A stretch of DNA of 48,579 bases from an uncultured Deferribacteres bacterium (GCA_913009825.1 CAJVYQ010000036.1:1-48579), one strand, 5' to 3'; numbered from the stretch's first letter, positions 17,880 to 27,102 are shown. Numbers and translations are program-made. Notes: generated from the letters alone by a model not told the origin.

Positions 17880-18458
17880 ATGGATACAAAACTGGAGAAA
17901 AAAAAAGAGGATAACGGCAAGTTACATATCGATGAAAAGCTGCTGAAAAGCCGTACTATCATGATTTATGGGGCCATCGACCAAAAGCTGGCCAAAGATG
18001 TGTCGGCAAAACTGTTGCTGCTCTCTTCGGAATCCGACGAAGAGATCAAAATTTACATCAATTCGCAGGGCGGACATGTGGAATCGGGCGATACTATTTA
18101 CGACATGATCCGTTTCATCAAAGCGCCGGTTAAAATCATCGGCACCGGCTGGGTTGCCAGCGCCGGAGCGCTTATTTTTGTGGCGCCGCCGCTGGAAAAC
18201 CGCTTCTGTCTGCCCAATACCCGTTTTTTGATTCACCAGCCGTTAGGCGGTATGAGCGGCAGCGCAACGGACCTGGCTATCGAGGCGCAGGAAATTGTAA
18301 AAATGAAACGGCGTTTGAATGAAACCATCGCCAGACAGACCGGTCAAAAGGTTGAAAAAGTGGAAAAAGATACGGACCGAAATTTCTGGATGAGTGCGGA
18401 AGAAGCCGAAGATTACGGCATCATCGGTAAAATCATCGAATCCGAAGAAGATATTTAA
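17880..18458 (+). CDS. Divergent ClpP-family serine protease subunit
   Basis: 192 residues from ATG 17880. ClpP fold features: YINSQGG oxyanion loop (59-65), nucleophile Ser94 in GWVASAGAL, His119 in FLIHQP and the C-terminal EKDTDRNFWMSAEEA. Aligned with E. coli ERDTERDRFLS, the position of catalytic Asp171 is Asn168 here, and the usual SPGGS loop is SQGGH. This matches a divergent ClpP branch I recall from several phyla. Listeria ClpP1 also has Asn at this site and needs ClpP2 for activity, so a heteromeric role is possible. No clpX or clpA lies nearby. Ser and His are intact, so loss of activity is not proven. I give no symbol because it is unlikely to be the housekeeping clpP. Confidence 0.88.
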   Translation: MDTKLEKKKEDNGKLHIDEKLLKSRTIMIYGAIDQKLAKDVSAKLLLLSSESDEEIKIYINSQGGHVESGDTIYDMIRFIKAPVKIIGTGWVASAGALIFVAPPLENRFCLPNTRFLIHQPLGGMSGSATDLAIEAQEIVKMKRRLNETIARQTGQKVEKVEKDTDRNFWMSAEEAEDYGIIGKIIESEEDI

Positions 18459-18498
18459 TCGCGTAGCGGTATTTTCTATAATGATGTGTGGGCAGTGT

Positions 18499-18521
18499 GG
18501 GCAGGAGTACAACTCCTGCCC
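18499..18521. repeat. 3' palindrome, family A copy 3
   Basis: Arms GGGCAGGAGT and ACTCCTGCCC with a 3-base centre, 40 bases after the ClpP-like gene's stop. A partial echo (GAGCAATTCCTGCC) follows at about 18532-18545. Confidence 0.75.
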
Positions 18522-18603
18522 AAGCCGCGGGGAGCAATTCCTGCCAGGCTACGGGGGAGCAATTACGACCCAAACTGAAAGCTTTCGTACCACGAGTAGA
18601 TAA

Positions 18604-19986
18604 ATGGAACAACGAAACAACCGGATTCAACTCTTTCCTTACCCGTCATTGAAGCAATCCTTCGGTCTGATGGTTGTTTTTATTCTCAGCCAGGTTATCA
18701 TCACCCTGTTTGTTTTTTTGATCAATTATTTTGCCTTCGATTCCACCAACATTTCTCTGAATCATATTTTTATCGTTTACGTTCTCTCCTTCATTTTAAC
18801 AATATTTTTTGGCCTGCGGCAAAAGCGACTGCCGGACACCGGCGAGCTGTTTTATTTCAACAAGGTTGATCCGTTCTCGTACCTCATTCTGATGGTATTA
18901 ACCTGGGCCATCCTCATTTTGATCGATCCGCTAATCCGCCTGATTCCCCTGCCTGAATTCATGCTGAAATCATTCGAAGGCCTTTTTTCCAATCGCGGTC
19001 CGGTTATCTTTTTGCTTTTGGTCGTGGCCGCACCCGTGCTTGAAGAACTGCTGTTCCGGGGCATCATTCTGGAAGGTTTTCTGCACCGCTATTCACCGGG
19101 GAAAGCCATCTTGTGGAGCAGTATCATCTTTGGCGTCGTTCACCTGAACCCCTGGCAGTTCATTGCCGCTTTTTTCGGCGGACTGCTGATCGGCTGGGTT
19201 TACTGGCAAACCAGGTCGCTGCTGCCGGCCATGTTCATCCATTTTGTCATAAATTTTACTTCTTACGTGCTGCAATTTTTCACAACGGGGGATCGACAAA
19301 CCATACTCACCAGCACGTCCTCAGGCGGCACAGGCGTCTACCTGCTTATCTTGCTGGCGGCCGCGGTACTTTTTATTCTCCTTTTCAACTATCTGAAAAA
19401 AAGATTTTTATTCAATAACAGAACGGCAGAATTTCAGCGCACCGAACCGGAAATAGCTGCTGCGCTAAAAATCGAACCGCACAACGAAACGGTTCAAAAG
19501 AAGAAAAAAGGGTGTCTTTGGTTTGCTGTCGGCGCCGCAGCTATTCTCATTATCCTGGCACTGATTTTCACTTTTTCCGTGAAGAAACTTACCCAAGATA
19601 CACTCTCCCGGGAGATCAAACAGGAAATTTTCGATCTGGCCGGGAACGATGATCTGTTAAAGGGAAATTTTGAAATTGACGAGGTTCGGGGGAATTCGTT
19701 CATGATCAGAATGAATCTGGAATTTTTAACCGAACCGGATTCCGTACAACAGGTTAAAGAGCGCTTGGAGTATGTGTGCAGAAAAACGGTTAAAATTCTG
19801 GCACAACACAAAATGAGCACCAGTATTGTGATAACCGGCCGTAGAAAATTACCCGACGGGGGCGAATGGATTTACGGGACGGGCAGTTTCAATTATTATT
19901 TGAGCCGCTTCGACTTTAATGAAACAAACCGGAGAAAAACAGGGGGAAAATCGGCAAAAGAACAAGATGAATTACTACAAAAATAA
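18604..19986 (+). CDS. CPBP (CAAX/Abi) intramembrane metalloprotease with extra C-terminal domain
   Basis: 460 residues from ATG 18604. The N-terminal two thirds are multi-spanning and carry the CPBP motifs: EE147-148 with Arg152 (EELLFRG), His180 in FGVVHLNPWQ, and FIHFVINFTS near 217. CPBP proteins are glutamate/histidine metal-dependent membrane proteases with roles from prenyl-protein processing to bacteriocin immunity. After about residue 245 come another membrane segment, a polar linker, one more TM (FAVGAAAILIILALIF, near 305-325) and a soluble domain of about 130 residues that I do not recognise. That tail is unusual; most family members end near residue 250-300. The role is unknown. 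Confidence 0.88.
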   Translation: MEQRNNRIQLFPYPSLKQSFGLMVVFILSQVIITLFVFLINYFAFDSTNISLNHIFIVYVLSFILTIFFGLRQKRLPDTGELFYFNKVDPFSYLILMVLTWAILILIDPLIRLIPLPEFMLKSFEGLFSNRGPVIFLLLVVAAPVLEELLFRGIILEGFLHRYSPGKAILWSSIIFGVVHLNPWQFIAAFFGGLLIGWVYWQTRSLLPAMFIHFVINFTSYVLQFFTTGDRQTILTSTSSGGTGVYLLILLAAAVLFILLFNYLKKRFLFNNRTAEFQRTEPEIAAALKIEPHNETVQKKKKGCLWFAVGAAAILIILALIFTFSVKKLTQDTLSREIKQEIFDLAGNDDLLKGNFEIDEVRGNSFMIRMNLEFLTEPDSVQQVKERLEYVCRKTVKILAQHKMSTSIVITGRRKLPDGGEWIYGTGSFNYYLSRFDFNETNRRKTGGKSAKEQDELLQK

Positions 19987-20198
19987 ATGATCCTGTTGAT
20001 TAAATAAACTGCCGAAGTTTCTTTGTGGGAATTTATTAATATGTAGAATGTTCAAGAAATAGCTATTACAATTTGTGGAATCGATTAAAAATTTTGGCAG
20101 TTTTTTACGTTAAATCAGCAAACACATGAATTGAAAGAAAAGCGAATAGTGCAAGTATTTACGGTTTATCACCGACGACTCATCGCCAACCGCCCCGC

Positions 20199-22385
20199 TC
20201 AGGAAACCGTTTCAATTTGCCATTCACCATTCTTCAATTTAAGCGAGTATTTTTTCCCCCGAATCATTAAATTGTTTAATTCCAGAAAATCGAGGCCGAA
20301 ATCCAGCGGTTTCAGTTGAATTGTTCCGTCTTTTCCCGGGTGGACACCTGCCACATATTTCAAAATCAGATCGACCACCCAGGAGTGCTGGTAATCGTCC
20401 ACGCCGCGGTAAACGGAAGCACGGCCGTTGAAGGGATGATAATGTTCAAAACAGTTGGGACGATTAACATCTTTTTCACCGGCGGCATTTTCAAAATGCA
20501 TCATCCGGATAAATTTTTTGATGAACGCAACCGCGGCAGTTTTCAATTCATCGTCGTCGAAACGCAGCGCACAGGTGGCCAGCGCTTCTGCGATGTGCGA
20601 ATTGGTCATGGGCCAGACACGGCCGTTCCAGGGGCAGTTGTGGCGTTTTCCTTTCCATTCCGCATCTGGATTGAAAAGCGGATCATTTGCGCTGGTGGCG
20701 GGAACAGGCCAGGTAGTCCAGAATTCGTTGGGATTGAGCAGATGTCTTTTTAAACCGGGAATGTGGCGTTCATCCACAATATCGGTAAAATAGGGATAAA
20801 AACAGACCGCCGCTCTTACACCGGTCGGCTGCATGGTTAACGGATTCACGTCAAAAAACATCTCCTCATCGGCATCCCACATCAATTTCAGCACAGCCCG
20901 TTTGATTTTTGCTGCGCCGTTTTCCCACTTTTCCCGTTCACTGTTTCTTGCCAGTTTACCGGCAAATACGGCCAGCGCTTTTTTCAGTTCATACAGATAA
21001 ACCGTTGCGTCGACCCCTTTCAAACGGATATTATTGATCCAGCCGTACGTGTCCGCTTTGTCGTCTACCGCCTGATAGCGGCTCATGTATTCCTGTCCGG
21101 TTTCAAATTGATCGACCACATCGTATAAACCGGAATCCTCTTTGTCCCTTTCCCGGTCAAAATAGGCTGCGTAACGGTTCAAACCATGGTAGGCCTGCTC
21201 GAGAAAATTTATATCCGGGTGAATTTCATCTACTGCCAGCACAGCCTTGCCCCAATCGGCATGATAAAAACCGTCTGTTTGCACACCGTTGGGATAAATA
21301 TGTCCGACAAAAGAGCCGTCTTCCCTTTGCATATTGATAAAATTGAGCAGGCTGCCGTGTGCAATTTCCGGACTTTGCTTCCAACGGGTTTCCCGGATAT
21401 GACACTGAGCGCTGTAAGTGATCGGAACCCGAAAATAGGACACCCCTTCGCAGATAGCGGGAAATGCATAGTTGTTTTCACTCCTGCCCCAGATGGTAAA
21501 CAAACGCAGGCCGTACCAACGATACCAATAATAAGTAGTCAAAAAAGGATCGGAACAGTGAAACTGCGGCAGGCCGGCAAAATACCGGCGCCAGTTTCCC
21601 TCGCTCACGGCTACCGGGTCATCGTATCGCAATGAGAAGTTCAACAGTTCGGCGGCATCATCGTCATTTTTGGCAAAAGCCGTTGCCGTGTGGATTCTGT
21701 GTGTACTTCCGGACGGCAGAGTTAGTTTTTTGTGCAGCGCCATGTAAATTAAACCATCCTGACTGATGCCGGAAATCTTGATGCTGTTATTTAATTTCCC
21801 GTCGGAGAAATGATCATAAAAGGGAGTCGATTGCCAAACAGGATGAACGGCGGTGGGCTGGGAAAAATTCACAGCAAAAGAGTCGATCCCTTCATTGATT
21901 CCGAAAGCACAATGGATGCTGCACAGCGGTAGATCACGCATCTGCAAAAATTTTGTAAACATGATTTTATCATTGAGCATATCCAGATTGTCTATGAATT
22001 CTTTGCCTTTGGAGGGGTAAGATTTTTGCGTAGTCCAGGCAATATAATGAAGCTCAATGGAATGATCCGTTTCATTCCGGAAAGTGAAAACCGAAACCAG
22101 ACTGTCACCGGGCATCACTGCTTTTTCTTCGCACACAGTGAATCCGGCATCGGTTGCATAAGTTTGCTTTAAACGCGCCGGGTTCCATTCCCGTGTTTGA
22201 AATTGCACAGGGATTTCACAGCCGTGCTCATTCAAAAGCGTAATTGTGAACACAGGTTCCAAATCAAAATTATAAAAATTGGCTTTATCCCAAAAACCGG
22301 GTTTGTCCAGCCAAACCGGAAACGGCGGTGTCCACACTACCCGGTCGCCGCCGCCAAGGTAATGTTTATCGGTGCGCCTTAGCAA
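20199..22385 (-). CDS. MGH1/GH63-like (alpha/alpha)6 glycoside hydrolase
   Basis: 728 residues from TTG 22385. The frame stays open upstream, and CTG at 22400 has GGAG exactly 6 bases before it, so the true start may be that rare codon (733 residues). No signal peptide is seen, so it is probably cytoplasmic. The N-terminal half is a beta-rich domain (GGGDRVVWTPPFPVW, WTTQKSYP). The C-terminal half is an (alpha/alpha)6 toroid typical of MGH1-like, GH63 and trehalase-type enzymes: DAEWKGKRHNCPWNGRVWPM, NCFEHYHPFNG and DDYQHSWVVDL. Acidic residues in the DADEEMFFD, NGRVWP and FEHY segments are the probable catalytic region. It likely hydrolyses an alpha-linked oligosaccharide or glycoside; the substrate cannot be read from sequence. 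It is convergent with the CPBP gene. Confidence 0.8.
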   Translation of the reverse strand: MLRRTDKHYLGGGDRVVWTPPFPVWLDKPGFWDKANFYNFDLEPVFTITLLNEHGCEIPVQFQTREWNPARLKQTYATDAGFTVCEEKAVMPGDSLVSVFTFRNETDHSIELHYIAWTTQKSYPSKGKEFIDNLDMLNDKIMFTKFLQMRDLPLCSIHCAFGINEGIDSFAVNFSQPTAVHPVWQSTPFYDHFSDGKLNNSIKISGISQDGLIYMALHKKLTLPSGSTHRIHTATAFAKNDDDAAELLNFSLRYDDPVAVSEGNWRRYFAGLPQFHCSDPFLTTYYWYRWYGLRLFTIWGRSENNYAFPAICEGVSYFRVPITYSAQCHIRETRWKQSPEIAHGSLLNFINMQREDGSFVGHIYPNGVQTDGFYHADWGKAVLAVDEIHPDINFLEQAYHGLNRYAAYFDRERDKEDSGLYDVVDQFETGQEYMSRYQAVDDKADTYGWINNIRLKGVDATVYLYELKKALAVFAGKLARNSEREKWENGAAKIKRAVLKLMWDADEEMFFDVNPLTMQPTGVRAAVCFYPYFTDIVDERHIPGLKRHLLNPNEFWTTWPVPATSANDPLFNPDAEWKGKRHNCPWNGRVWPMTNSHIAEALATCALRFDDDELKTAAVAFIKKFIRMMHFENAAGEKDVNRPNCFEHYHPFNGRASVYRGVDDYQHSWVVDLILKYVAGVHPGKDGTIQLKPLDFGLDFLELNNLMIRGKKYSLKLKNGEWQIETVS

Positions 22386-22400
22386 TGATAAAATATCCAG

Positions 22401-22815
22401 TTTATTCTCCGTTAAAGTCCTGATTATTTTTATGAAACACTTCTCTATTTTCCGGCACTTTTTTAAATGCAGTTTATTAGACTACTTTTGCATTGATTAA
22501 ACGATTCGGCATTGTTAGTTAAGTATGGATAGTTGGTCATTCATTTTTAACATTAACATTATTACAGAGTATTCTAACATTTCAGCGCTTTTCGAATGGC
22601 ATTTCGTCTTCCTTCTCAGACGTGCAAGAAAATGCCGGAGAATAGTATTATAACCTTCTACTGTGAAATTTTCAAGAAAATAACAAGATGTTTTTTTTCA
22701 TTTTTTAACTTTTCTTTAAATGTTAGTCGGATACAAAACAAATTCATCCAATCGCTGTAGATAGGACAAAATATTACTTGGAAATCCATCAATAGCAAAA
22801 ATCAAAACGCCTTAT
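22401..22815. other. Gap between the MGH1-like gene and the rodZ-like gene
   Basis: AT-rich, with no supported ORF. It holds the upstream region of the MGH1-like gene, including the GGAG at 22407-22410, and a small hairpin AATGCA/TGCATT near 22473-22497. The right end is the 3' flank of the rodZ-like gene. No repeat-family member seen elsewhere was recognised. Confidence 0.5.
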
Positions 22816-23928
22816 TTATTCCTGCAAACGCGACGTCGAGTCCGGGTTGACGTCTTTTTTTACCGGCAGGGGCGGACGCACGTTTTTGGTGATAATGCCG
22901 TTTTTTGTGATGATCAGCCGGGCAACGATTTCTGAAGCCGGGCCCAAAGTGCCAACCGAATCGCCATTCACCCACAACAGCAAGCCATCGGCGCGACCCA
23001 TTTTTAATTCAAGCTTATTTTGCGCCTCAAAGAAACCGGATTTACCCGGATTGAAAATATATTGTGTAGTATCTTTGCCATCTTTGATCACACGCACCCA
23101 GGTGGTCTCAGCCGCTACCACCCGTAAGGTAGCTTTAGCCTGACGCGGCAAGGATTTTGGTTTCACAGGAGTAGATTTTTCGCCAAGATTTTGTTTCCGC
23201 GCCTCAAACACCGTAATTTTCTTTACCGGTTCATTTGCGGCAGAAAAATAATCTGTGCCAAATTTCAGATAAACGAAAATAACCGCGGCAACAATGAGGG
23301 CAAGCAGAAAACCGAGCAGGATTTCACCGCGGTATTTTGAAAAGAATGTCTCCTCTTTGGCCGTAATTTCTTCAGAAACAAGAGAGGTGATTGCCGTCGA
23401 TTTCTTCCCCGAAGGCTCCTGTGCCGGTTTTACGCGAACATCTTTTTTCGCTTCAGCAGGCTCTTCATCTTTCTCCGGTGCGGCAAACTCAGGAGGAGAC
23501 ACTTTTTCAACGGGAAGTTCCTCTAAAACCGGTTTATCCTTTTTCTTTTTTGCTTCTTCTTTTTCCGGTTTCTCCGGCGCAACCGCCGCTGCTATTTTTT
23601 CTTTTTTGCCTTCAGGAGGTTCCGGTTTCTGTGCCGCAGTTTTTTCCGGAAAGTTTGGTTCTTCAACAGTAGATACATTCATCAATTTTGCCCGGTCAAA
23701 CCGGGCAATCATCTCTTCCTGATCCAGGCCCACATCCCGGGCATACGAACGGATAAAGCCGCGGATGATCGGTTCCGGCATGAAAGAGAACTCACCCGCC
23801 TCCATCTTTTTGATGTATTCATATTGAATGCGAGTACAGCGCGCCAGATCACGGGGACGCCATTTTTTTGCCAGGCGCGCTTTACGCAGCTCCCGGGCAA
23901 ATTCTTGCAGAGGTGTTAAATCTTCCAT
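22816..23928 (-). CDS. RodZ-like HTH / membrane / DUF4115 protein
   Basis: 370 residues from ATG 23928 (MEDLTPLQEF); a TTG at 23964 is in frame but less likely. A RodZ-type HTH_25 domain fills about 5-80 (ARELRKARLAKKWRPRDLA, YIKKMEAGEF, IIRGFIRSYA). A long Pro/Glu/Lys linker follows, then one TM segment (201-222, ILLGFLLALIVAAVIFVYL), and a C-terminal DUF4115 beta domain at about 265-350. In other bacteria RodZ links MreB filaments to the elongation machinery. The domain order and the charged pre-membrane linker fit. It is the last of three same-strand genes after dtd and maf, and the maf stop lies only 58 bases upstream. Confidence 0.85.
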   Translation of the reverse strand: MEDLTPLQEFARELRKARLAKKWRPRDLARCTRIQYEYIKKMEAGEFSFMPEPIIRGFIRSYARDVGLDQEEMIARFDRAKLMNVSTVEEPNFPEKTAAQKPEPPEGKKEKIAAAVAPEKPEKEEAKKKKDKPVLEELPVEKVSPPEFAAPEKDEEPAEAKKDVRVKPAQEPSGKKSTAITSLVSEEITAKEETFFSKYRGEILLGFLLALIVAAVIFVYLKFGTDYFSAANEPVKKITVFEARKQNLGEKSTPVKPKSLPRQAKATLRVVAAETTWVRVIKDGKDTTQYIFNPGKSGFFEAQNKLELKMGRADGLLLWVNGDSVGTLGPASEIVARLIITKNGIITKNVRPPLPVKKDVNPDSTSRLQE

Positions 23929-23985
23929 GAAGTAATTCAATCCTTCTTTTTCACGGTTCAGCAAATGAATTGGCGATAATCACGC

Positions 23986-24582
23986 TCATTTGCCCTGATT
24001 CAAAAATTCTTTCAAACGAACATAAAATTTTGTCAGTGGAAATCCGACCACATTGTAATAACAGCCGTCAATTTTTTCCACAAACAGAGCGCTGTGATCC
24101 TGAATTCCGTAAGCGCCGGCTTTGTCGTACGGATGATCCAGATCGAGATACTTTCCGATCTCCTCATCGCTCAAATCCCGGAAGGTGACATTCGTGCACT
24201 CCACATCCGAAATATGCCTCACCCCCGGTCGCCGACAGATAGAAAAGCCGGTGTAAACTTGATGGGTCCGGCCGCTGAGATAACGCAGCATGGTGAAAGC
24301 TTCTTCTCTATCAGCCGGTTTACCCAAAAATTTTTCCTGCAAAACTACAATAGTATCGGCGCCAATCACCAGTCCTGCAGCCACTTTGTCCGCCACATGC
24401 TGCGCTTTAGCCAGAGATAACGCTACTGCCAGAGCCGCCGGCTCGCCTGAATTATCCATCTTTTCCGCCATATCGCCGGCAATAACGCGAAAGTCCAGAC
24501 CGATTTGCCGTAGCAACTGCGCCCGGCGCGGCGATTTGGAAGCCAGAATCAGCGGCTCTTTTATATCAATCAGAGAGTTCAA
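23986..24582 (-). CDS. maf: Maf-family nucleotide pyrophosphatase
   Basis: 198 residues from TTG 24582, with AGG about 7 bases upstream; no suitable ATG exists before the first motif. Conserved Maf motifs: LILASKSPRRAQLLRQIG at the N-terminus, IGADTIVVL, FLGKPADREEA, LSGRTHQVYTG and the catalytic-loop DKAGAYGIQ. Maf proteins hydrolyse non-canonical or modified NTPs to NMP and pyrophosphate in the cytoplasm and are linked to cell-division arrest. It lies 12 bases after the dtd stop and just before the rodZ-like gene, so the three are probably one transcript. Confidence 0.92.
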   Translation of the reverse strand: MNSLIDIKEPLILASKSPRRAQLLRQIGLDFRVIAGDMAEKMDNSGEPAALAVALSLAKAQHVADKVAAGLVIGADTIVVLQEKFLGKPADREEAFTMLRYLSGRTHQVYTGFSICRRPGVRHISDVECTNVTFRDLSDEEIGKYLDLDHPYDKAGAYGIQDHSALFVEKIDGCYYNVVGFPLTKFYVRLKEFLNQGK

Positions 24583-24594
24583 CGGCAGCCTAAT

Positions 24595-25059
24595 TTATTT
24601 TCGTCTGCTTTTGGTATGATCTTTACTGTCCAAAATGATGGTCACCGGCCCATCGTTCATCAAATGAACCTGCATGGAAGTACCGAACCGGCCCGTTTCC
24701 ACTTTCAAACCGCTCCTGCGCAGCAGTGTAACAAATTCATCAAACAGAGGTTGAGACAGGTCCGGATGGGCAGCCCGGGCAAAACCGGGACGGCGGCCGC
24801 GTCTTGTATCAGCATAAAGTGTAAATTGCGGGACAGCCAGAATCTCCGCACAAACATCCACGCCGGCAATATTCATCTTGCCGTTTTCGTCGTCGAAAAT
24901 GCGCAGATTCACACACTTTTCGGCCAAGTATTTCAGATCATCAAATTCATCCCCATCGGCGATACCCACCAGTAAAACCAAACCGGAACCGATTTGGGCG
25001 ATGGTTTCGCTGTTCACATCAACGCGGGCGGATTTTACACGCTGTAATACAATACGCAT
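24595..25059 (-). CDS. dtd: D-aminoacyl-tRNA deacylase
   Basis: 154 residues from ATG 25059, close to the usual 145-150. It shows MRIVLQRVKSARV, NLRIFDDENGKMN, QFTLYADTRRGRRPGF and the Gly-Pro motif NDGPVTI. The enzyme removes D-amino acids (and glycine) mischarged on tRNA, using main-chain recognition by the cross-subunit Gly-cisPro motif. The first signature is PQFTLY here, where the common bacterial form is SQFTLY; the rest is standard. It is the first gene of a close dtd-maf-rodZ-like cluster. Confidence 0.93.
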   Translation of the reverse strand: MRIVLQRVKSARVDVNSETIAQIGSGLVLLVGIADGDEFDDLKYLAEKCVNLRIFDDENGKMNIAGVDVCAEILAVPQFTLYADTRRGRRPGFARAAHPDLSQPLFDEFVTLLRRSGLKVETGRFGTSMQVHLMNDGPVTIILDSKDHTKSRRK

Positions 25060-25178
25060 TAGGTCTTTCAGTTGGAATTTTTCATGCCGGGTCTGCGATT
25101 CGATCTACATCGTTTAATTTTGGTTTTACAGTCTTTTCAGAAAAATCTGCGGAGATGAAACCCTTGATCTGTTTTTCA

Positions 25179-26054
25179 TCAACTTAAGTAAACACCGGCC
25201 AAAACAGATAAAAGACCGACCAGCATATCTAATTTGAGCCATTCGCTCAATTTGTGCAGATTGGCTTTCGATGCATCCCGCCACAGGGATATGATGACAA
25301 ACAGCAAGAACAGATCGACGCCAAAAAGCACAATCAGCAAATATATTTTGCCAAAAACCTGGTAAATGTAAGGTAGAAATGTGAGACAAATAAGCAAGAA
25401 AAAAATGAGGGTGATAAGCCGGCGGGAGCAACGTAAACCGAAACGAACCGGAAACGTATCAGCTTTTTCCAAACGGTCGCCTTCCATGTCCTCGATGTCT
25501 TTCAATATTTCGCGGCCGAAATGGAAAAAGAAGGCAAATGCAGCCGGAATGACGGCAATTTCAACACGGTTAACAGCAACGCCGCCATAAATAAACGCCA
25601 GTGCAGAGAAACAACTGACGATAAAATTCCCCCATAAAACGGTTCGCTTAAAATGGGAACTGTAAAAAAACAGCAGAACGGAAGCGCTCAGCGCAATGAT
25701 AAACGCGGTTAAACTGATGAACCCACCCAGAACCGGGCCGATGCAAAACAGCAGAATGGCAAAATTTCTTACCGCGCCGGGCTGCAATTTTCCGGCGGGC
25801 AACGGGCGCTGCGGTTTGTTGATGCGGTCGATTTCGATATCAAAATAATCGTTGACGGCATTGGCGGCGGCTGTAATGATGCCGCCGGAGAGACAAGCCA
25901 AAAAGATGTTGCGAAGCGGTGAAAAACGTCCGGCCGTCAATGCGCCAACCGCAATACTGATCATTCCGATCAGCACATTGACGGGCCGGATCAATTGAAA
26001 ACAGGCTTTAAATAGCGAAAATGGCGTTGATTTTCCCTGTGTTTGTATTGACAA
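25179..26054 (-). CDS. UbiA-family prenyltransferase
   Basis: 291 residues from TTG 26054, overlapping the end of the PDZ gene by 47 bases. A TTG at 25994 is an alternative. The protein has about eight or nine membrane segments. Both Asp-rich motifs are present: NAVNDYFDIEIDRINKPQRP near 65-85, and DIEDMEGDR in the second half. Such enzymes join a polyprenyl diphosphate to a lipid or aromatic acceptor in the inner membrane. The NKPQRPLPAG form resembles proteins annotated as geranylgeranylglycerol-phosphate geranylgeranyltransferases in FCB bacteria, but the acceptor cannot be fixed from sequence. It is probably co-transcribed with the PDZ gene. Confidence 0.87.
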   Translation of the reverse strand: MSIQTQGKSTPFSLFKACFQLIRPVNVLIGMISIAVGALTAGRFSPLRNIFLACLSGGIITAAANAVNDYFDIEIDRINKPQRPLPAGKLQPGAVRNFAILLFCIGPVLGGFISLTAFIIALSASVLLFFYSSHFKRTVLWGNFIVSCFSALAFIYGGVAVNRVEIAVIPAAFAFFFHFGREILKDIEDMEGDRLEKADTFPVRFGLRCSRRLITLIFFLLICLTFLPYIYQVFGKIYLLIVLFGVDLFLLFVIISLWRDASKANLHKLSEWLKLDMLVGLLSVLAGVYLS

Positions 26055-27102
26055 TTCCGGGGCTGCCTTCTCTTATTTCGATCAATTTACCATGAATGCG
26101 GTCTTGCTTTTCTTCAATTTTCCGGAGCAACCTTTCCCTGTCCCGTAATTTTTTTTCGATGATAACGGGGAAATCTTTCTCTTTTTTCAGGAGGATCTCA
26201 ATTTCCTTTTCGATTTTATCATCAGAATCACCGCCTCTCCGCTCGAACAATCTTTCCAAACCATGCGATCCATCCCAACCGGGGAAATTCCAGCGAACCC
26301 TATTTTCTCCCGGCATCCGGAAAAAATATTTGCTTTTAATATCGGATCTAGCTTCGTCCAGTTCCACTTTAAATTTCTTTTCGCTGCCGGAACGAATAAC
26401 TGCTATCTCAACCTCATCGTCCGGTTCGTAATCAAACAGGATATCGACGGCATCTTCCACGGATTGCACTCCCTCAGCATCAATTTTGGTCAGAATGTCT
26501 CCGGGTTTTATGCCGGCATCCGCAGCGGGACTGTCTTCTTCAACTTCCGTGATGAGCACGCCGGCCTCTTCATCCACTTTAAAATAGCGGGCGAGGTCCC
26601 GGTTGAGCTGCTGTAAATATACACCCAAATAGGGGCGGTTGCCCGGATGGATGGAAAATACATTGGCGCCGCCAAAGAAACGTAAATTCTCTGTTTCATC
26701 TTCTGGCGGTTCGGTCAATTCCACCCGCACCTTTTTCTTCTTGCCGTCGTGAATGATGAACAATGTGACTTTATCGCCCGGTTTATGCTTCCGCACCAAG
26801 CGATTCAGATGACGGGGGCTTTTCAACCTGGCGTCGTCGAATTCAAGTATGATATCGTGCCGTTCCAGATCGGCAAAATCCGCCGGTGAATCTTCGGTCA
26901 CGTAAGTAACCAGCACGCCTTCGCCCCGTTTCAGATCGTACTTTTTACGGTATTTTTTGGACACTTCCTGAACCGAAACCCCTAAAAACGCCCGTTCTCT
27001 TTTCTTTTTGTCTTTGGACAAAACCGGTTCCGGTGAGAGCCAAAGTGCCGCCAGCAATGCGGATAAACCCAAAATAAAATAATACTGCAATCGCCTTTTC
27101 AT
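26008..27102 (-). CDS. Exported double-PDZ protein
   Basis: 364 residues. ATG 27102 has a strong AGGAGG site. A signal segment covers about 1-28. Two PDZ domains follow: FLGVSVQEVSKKYR...VTEDSPADFA (about 38-130) and PYLGVYLQQLN...EEDSPAADAGIKPGDI (about 155-250). No trypsin-like domain is present, so this is not an HtrA protease. The C-terminal third is charged and helical (about 285-345), probably coiled. PDZ domains of this kind bind C-termini or unfolded segments, so a scaffold or chaperone-like envelope role is inferred. It heads a likely operon with ubiA-like, dtd, maf and rodZ-like genes. Confidence 0.87.
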   Translation of the reverse strand: MKRRLQYYFILGLSALLAALWLSPEPVLSKDKKKRERAFLGVSVQEVSKKYRKKYDLKRGEGVLVTYVTEDSPADFADLERHDIILEFDDARLKSPRHLNRLVRKHKPGDKVTLFIIHDGKKKKVRVELTEPPEDETENLRFFGGANVFSIHPGNRPYLGVYLQQLNRDLARYFKVDEEAGVLITEVEEDSPAADAGIKPGDILTKIDAEGVQSVEDAVDILFDYEPDDEVEIAVIRSGSEKKFKVELDEARSDIKSKYFFRMPGENRVRWNFPGWDGSHGLERLFERRGGDSDDKIEKEIEILLKKEKDFPVIIEKKLRDRERLLRKIEEKQDRIHGKLIEIREGSPGIVNTNTGKINAIFAI

